This document shows, piece after piece, positions 61,345-64,000 of a stretch of 64,000 bases of DNA (positions are counted from its first letter, which is position 1; every line of letters starts with the position of its first letter). Under the pieces are notes generated by a model. The model worked only from the letters and a program-made list of their open reading frames with translations. It had not been told where the DNA came from and ran no database searches. The stretch is taken from assembly GCA_030490835.1 (NCBI GenBank), contig CM059971.1:38054012-38118011 (forward strand), read 5' to 3'. Source of the DNA: Annona cherimola. Its lineage: Eukaryota > Streptophyta > Magnoliopsida > Magnoliales > Annonaceae. The position numbers were made by a program, and so were the translations under genes.

Positions 61345-61590
61345 TTTTTCATGAGGACATTCTCATGTCCTAAAATATTTTCATAAAAATCCTTTTTTTC
61401 ATGTGGACATCTTCATGTTCTACAACATTTTCATGGAAACTTTTTCCATGCGGACATTCTCAGGTCCTAAAATATTTTCTCATAAACTTTTTTTTTCATG
61501 TGGACATTCTTATGTTCGAAAATATTTTTATGGAAACCTTTTTCCATATGGACACTCTCATGTCCTAAAATATTTTCATGTCCCCATCTT
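61345..61590 (-). repeat. Minisatellite with ggacattctcatgtcc palindromes
   Basis: Five units of about 49 bp each hold a gtggacattctcatgtcctaa-like core followed by aatattttcat. It is the inverted counterpart of 58144-58341 in the plus LTR, with an extra unit. The 83-codon plus frame at 61403-61654 is produced by the array. Confidence 0.75.
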
Positions 61591-61939
61591 GGATCTTTTA
61601 AAAGCATATGGAAATACTCCTCTATCTATCTATTCGGTGACACTTACCAAGTGATCATCCTTCCATAAAAAAAAACTTTCATCTAATAGCACGCTAGCTA
61701 AGCGTCTATCCTTGAACCTTCTCCCATTTCAGGGAGGGCCGCTGGCCTCCCGCCTTCTCTTAGTAACTTGGTAGGGGGTAGTTTGCAACCGCCTCTACCG
61801 TGGACTTAGTACTTGATCCTTATGCACATTCATCATTCATAATCACATGCTAGCATGATTTTATAAAAATTCATAGACCTCAGTCCGTGTCTTTGAAAAC
61901 TCACAGACATCTGTCTGTGTCTTTTTTTCTCAAAATTGA

Positions 61940-62130
61940 AAACTTGGAAACTTTGTGCCCTTTTTCAAAACTGAAAGCATGACAACCCTGCGCCCTTTTC
62001 AAAACTAGATGCTTGGCAACTCTATGCCCTTTTTCTAAACTGAATGCTAGGCAACTCTGTGCCCCTTTCAAAACTAAAGGTTGGGCAACTCTGTGCCCAT
62101 TTTCAAATTGAGCAACTTTGTGCCAAGGTC
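61940..62130 (-). repeat. Minisatellite with aactctgtgccc units
   Basis: About six units of 30-40 bp each read ggcaactctgtgcccttttt followed by caaaactgaa. The counterpart in the plus LTR (57657-57770) has three units, so the copy number changed after the LTRs diverged. Confidence 0.7.
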
Positions 62131-63767
62131 ATTTCATAAACAATAAATATGTAAACATATCATTTCAGTTCATGTCATAATTCTTCATGTGATGGTGCCC
62201 TAGCCCGGTGAAATCCTTGCCATATGATAGAAAACACGTACCAAGTAATCAACTATCCACAGAAACATGTCCATTCTACTAAAAGACACTAGCTACGCCA
62301 ACTTGGGAATTTTAAGGGCACAACTACCCATGAAAAGTTAATTTTTCTTACCCTAACTAGCCTCATAACTTTCCGTACATGACTTTCATTCACTCTGGTA
62401 TTATATACCTCAATCACATGATATTTTGGTCATTCTCATATAGAGAAGATCTTACATATTCATTTTGAACACAATTTGTAAAACAGTATTCAAATCACAA
62501 TTTTGAGATGATCACCATTAAATGCTTTTAAAATCATCAATATATAGCAGTTTTCAAAATATTTCAAAATTCAAGGAATTTCAAAACATGTCAATTTTTT
62601 TAAAAAAAATCAATAGTTTCAAAGGTTTTACTTGTTTACTTGTAAATAAGTCTTAAAACTAATATGATAAAGCGATTCCTAGAGCCTTTAATATTTAAAA
62701 AGAGAGTTACATTTTCAAAAGCTTTTCTTGTAAATATTTTTATTCCCATATTTGGGCTTTGCAAAGGATATACAACACATCTTTCCATTAATCGACTCTG
62801 ACATCATTTTTTTCATTTACACAACATCGCTATCATTATTGTATATATAAAAAGAACATGCATATTCTTTGAATACCAAAAATCAAATCATCTAATACAA
62901 TTAACTTATTGGGTTGACCATCTTTAAACTCTTTTAGAAATATCAGCATAAAGAATTTTCAAACTGTTTTCTATTTAAAAAGATTCCACACATTCCAAGA
63001 ACATCCTTTTTCAAATGCTAGAATTTAACTTTCATTTTAATTATTCCTCAATCTATCCATATTTGCTGAAATCAGACACACCGATTTCTCTAATTTTTAA
63101 TTTATATTTAAATCAAGGTATTTAAGTCTGAAGTTTCTATCATACATCAATAATTACATGATTAACCAAAATAAATATTTTTAGTATAAAATATTAAGTA
63201 TTTATATTTATTTATGTATTTTTACTCTGCTAGATAGAAGTATGAGTTTAGTAACAGTTCAAATCACGATAATTATTACCCCTATTGATGTCATCCAAAA
63301 ATTCATTTTTATTTTAGTAAAGTGATATCTAGGATGTATATTATATCATATAAAATTTTTAGATCTAATTTCCTGGTATAAAAATTATTAAAAATAAATT
63401 AGTGCAGCTGATCCTAACAACCGTTTTACCCCGTTTAGGTTGATCTTCTTAGATTTTTAATTTACAACTTGATTAACGTTTCAAGTTGAAACTTTGATCG
63501 TCTCTTAATGATAATATCTTGAGTTTCCACACAAAGTTTCATACTAAAAATCATTCGTTTACTATTTCTTTTGTATTTTGGTTTTCTGTTATAGATTCAC
63601 TACATATGAAACATAAGATAACTTACAAACCATTATAATTGTTAATCTAATCATCCATCAAGGTGTCCACACTTGATCTTTGCTTAATTTAGAAAGCAAG
63701 ACATAAAATGAGTAATAACTAACCTGGATGATTAAGATTAATGGCTGAGATCACTGGATCAAAGCCC

Positions 63768-63830
63768 CATCTCTTCTTCTTCTTTTTCTTCTTCTTCTTC
63801 TCTCGCTCTCTCTCTTCTTCCTCTTTCTTC
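63768..63830 (+). repeat. (CTT)n/(CT)n microsatellite
   Basis: The run of ctt and ct words is low-complexity DNA within a probable LTR leader. It gives complementary long frames on both strands that are not genes. Confidence 0.8.
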
Positions 63831-63867
63831 CTTGCTGCCGAAACGTCACATGTGCTGCCCCCTTTTC

Positions 63868-64000
63868 TTTCATCAATACATGGAAAATTTTCATCATTTA
63901 TCCAATTTGAAATATATTTCACATAACACAGTTATGATCAAAAACTATTCCATAAACATTTTCATTGGAATAAAAATATTCCCTTTTCATCTCAAAATTA
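63868..64000 (-). repeat. Copy of the LTR at 52186, cut by window end
   Basis: From catcaatacatgg onward the segment aligns base for base, with scattered changes, to 52302-52431 (ttgaaatatatttcacat, cataaacat, tctcaaaatta). It begins 116 bp into that LTR, so either its 3' end was lost or the junction lies in a recombinant. It continues beyond the window. Confidence 0.75.

Larger units (their letters stand above)
60606..63867 (-). repeat. Gypsy-type LTR in inverted orientation
   Basis: The 3' end (cggcaccc...gaggcacc at 60611-60640) and conserved block (60661-60705) face left. Up to about 63019 the sequence is the inverted complement of 58911-56765 in the plus LTR. No PBS lies next to 60606, so it is not the simple 5' LTR of a minus element. 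Leader-like sequence lies at about 63740-63860 (a CTT/CT-rich tract and, on the minus strand, a splice-donor-like aggttagt near 63720). The far end is cut by different LTR sequence at 63868. Confidence 0.55.

Noticed and set aside
61403..61654. 83-codon plus frame
   Set aside because: It is a translation of the 49-bp palindromic minisatellite.
63719..63926. Overlapping frames on both strands with Lys/Glu- or Ser/Phe-rich runs
   Set aside because: They come from the CTT/CT microsatellite.

Overview
The window is nuclear DNA from a flowering plant. It is AT-rich, and its one convincing protein-coding gene has plant-type GT-AG introns and a plastid-targeting-like leader. Almost everything else is LTR retrotransposon debris (Copia and Gypsy), solo LTRs, MITE-like foldback elements and minisatellites. 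No bacterial or organellar genes, rRNA, tRNA or CRISPR array were seen. The species cannot be named from this sequence.

Layout: 1-6.4 kb is AT-rich intergenic DNA with two foldback elements (4256-4628 and 5490-6031). 6365-12903 is one Gypsy-type solo LTR on the minus strand, split by two younger SIRE/Maximus-like Copia solo LTRs (7627-9330 with TSD aataa; 10568-12141 with TSD attaa). 13-16 kb holds MITEs, one nested in another. 16349-17592 is a three-exon cis-prenyltransferase gene with a predicted 319-residue product. 18268-22455 is a decayed Copia element on the minus strand. 23673-23970 is a hAT-like MITE. From 24.0 to 33.9 kb, an old SIRE/Maximus-like Copia element is interrupted inside its integrase region by a nearly complete chromodomain Gypsy element (26869-33315, TSD cttca, both LTRs, PBS, PPT, gag, protease, RT, RNase H, integrase, chromodomain) that carries stop codons, frameshifts and a deletion.

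The rest: 35.9-44.1 kb is non-coding and LTR-like, with a 479-bp tandem duplication and a foldback element at 44114-44476. 44.7-51.3 kb is minus-strand retroelement debris: an older LTR, a SIRE-like LTR at 45201-46798, a putative plant-transposon-protein remnant, a T-rich tract and a Copia RNase H fragment. 51.3-64 kb is a cluster of related Gypsy LTRs in both orientations (52186-54687 minus; 55423-58911 plus; 60606-63867 minus; 63868-64000 minus), giving a large imperfect inverted repeat around a gag remnant.

Functionally, only the cis-prenyltransferase looks alive. It should build a cis-polyisoprenyl diphosphate from isopentenyl diphosphate, probably in plastids. The retroelements are all broken and show layers of insertion, solo-LTR formation and CpG decay. 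No new biological system was found. The most informative structures are the nested insertions, the chromovirus reading frame that runs into its own 3' LTR, the GTCGAC modules inside the SIRE-like LTRs, and a conserved block near the 3' end of the Gypsy LTRs.
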